Positions 5,535 to 6,190 of a DNA stretch of 6,190 bases are shown here, piece by piece (position 1 is the first letter of the stretch; every line of letters starts with the position of its first letter). The position numbers and the translations under genes are program-made. Source of the stretch: Paracoccaceae bacterium. GTDB lineage: Bacteria; Pseudomonadota; Alphaproteobacteria; Rhodobacterales; Rhodobacteraceae. The stretch is from positions 1-6,190 of the forward strand of contig SKWJ01000149.1 of NCBI GenBank assembly GCA_007128995.1, written 5' to 3'. The notes below the pieces were generated by a model. That model made no database searches, had not been told where the DNA came from, and was given only the letters and a program-made list of their open reading frames with translations.

Positions 5535-6190
5535 TCACGGAAACGCCCGCGCATCTGCTGGTTGTCGATGACGATGCGCGTATTCGCGCCTTGTTGCAGA
5601 AGTACCTGTTGCGCAACGGGTATCTGGTCACTGCTGCGCGCGACAGCGCCCATGCCCGGCGGCTGATGCAGGGGCTTCATTTCGATCTGGTTGTGCTGGA
5701 TGTCATGATGCCCGGGGAAGACGGGGTCAGCCTGACGCGCCATATCCGGGCGCAATCGGCAACCCCTGTGTTGTTACTCACAGCCCGCGGCGAAGCCGAG
5801 GACAGGATCGCAGGGTTCGAAGCCGGTGCTGACGATTACCTGCCAAAACCGTTCGAACCGCGCGAATTGCTGCTGAGGATCACTGCGATCCTGCGCCGCA
5901 GCCCACAACCTGCAGCCCGCACAGTACAGCCCCAACTGCTGCTTATGGGGCCGTTGCGCTATGATCTGGAAAAGGGCGAATTAAAGCGCGACGACAAGAT
6001 CGTCCGCCTGACACAGACCGAGGCGACGCTGATGCGTTTTTTCTGCGAGCATCCGGGCGAGGTGGTCACGCGCGAAGCCTTGGTCGAGCATCTGAGCCGT
6101 GACCGGGCAGGACATGGTGGTCTGGTCGGACAGGAACGTGCAGTCGATGTGCAGATCACGCGGCTGCGGCGCAAGATCGAACGCGACCCA
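5531..6190 (+). CDS. petR: OmpR/PhoB-type response regulator, PetR-like, 3'-truncated by the window edge
   Basis: A two-component response regulator: a receiver domain that is phosphorylated on Asp and a winged-helix output domain that binds DNA. The ATG at 5531 overlaps the TGA of petP, and the frame is open for all 220 codons to the window end. Receiver residues are complete: acidic pair D13-D14, phospho-acceptor D57 in VVLDVMMPGEDG, T84, and K106 in DDYLPKPF. The Trans_reg_C domain runs from about 130 (LRYDLEKGEL, VRLTQTEATLMRFF) into a recognition helix with VDVQITRLRRKIERDP at 205-220. Only the final wing (roughly 15-20 residues, usually ending near a GxGY motif) is missing. No histidine kinase gene is adjacent within the window. 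In R. capsulatus petR lies upstream of the cytochrome bc1 genes (petABC/fbcFBC), which could follow here but are not seen. Confidence 0.88.
   Translation, partial: MITETPAHLLVVDDDARIRALLQKYLLRNGYLVTAARDSAHARRLMQGLHFDLVVLDVMMPGEDGVSLTRHIRAQSATPVLLLTARGEAEDRIAGFEAGADDYLPKPFEPRELLLRITAILRRSPQPAARTVQPQLLLMGPLRYDLEKGELKRDDKIVRLTQTEATLMRFFCEHPGEVVTREALVEHLSRDRAGHGGLVGQERAVDVQITRLRRKIERDP

Overview
The window looks like ordinary chromosomal DNA from an alphaproteobacterium of the Rhodobacter/Roseobacter group (Rhodobacterales). That rests on the high-GC codon use, the close fit of the aminotransferase to my recollection of Rhodobacteraceae sequences, and a MarR-family gene overlapping an OmpR-type response regulator gene, an arrangement that matches the petP-petR pair of Rhodobacter capsulatus. 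I see no mobile element, CRISPR array, tRNA, rRNA or phage gene.

Layout. (1) 2-709, plus strand: the 3' part of an N-formylglutamate amidohydrolase gene that enters from outside the window. (2) 798-3317, plus strand: a large CPA1/NhaP-type cation:proton antiporter fused through a long soluble linker to a C-terminal cyclic-nucleotide-binding-like domain. (3) 3329-3964 and 3983-4852, minus strand: a two-gene unit with a branched-chain amino acid aminotransferase (ilvE) first and a glutathione S-transferase second, 18 bases apart. It converges on the antiporter gene with only 11 bases between the stops. (4) 4853-5024: a compact divergent control region with one good sigma-70-like promoter for each direction, two imperfect inverted repeats sitting on core promoter elements, and a tandem 10-base direct repeat in the leader of the plus-strand gene. 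(5) 5025-5534 and 5531-6190, plus strand: a MarR-family regulator (petP-like) and an OmpR/PhoB-type response regulator (petR-like) joined by an ATGA overlap. The second gene runs off the right edge.

How the parts relate. IlvE performs the last step of valine, leucine and isoleucine synthesis and the first step of their breakdown. The GST probably rides on the same transcript. PetP and PetR are regulators recalled as needed for photosynthetic and respiratory growth in R. capsulatus, where petR lies near the cytochrome bc1 genes. If PetP acts on the inverted repeats beside its own gene it could repress itself and also affect ilvE; this is inference. The antiporter and the amidohydrolase have no evident functional tie to the rest.

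Most promising leads: the operator-like inverted repeat exactly in the petP promoter spacer, the one-helical-turn direct repeat in the petP leader, a possible leaderless start for the antiporter, and the degenerate nucleotide-binding cassette of the antiporter's C-terminal domain. I do not find a clearly new biological system here.
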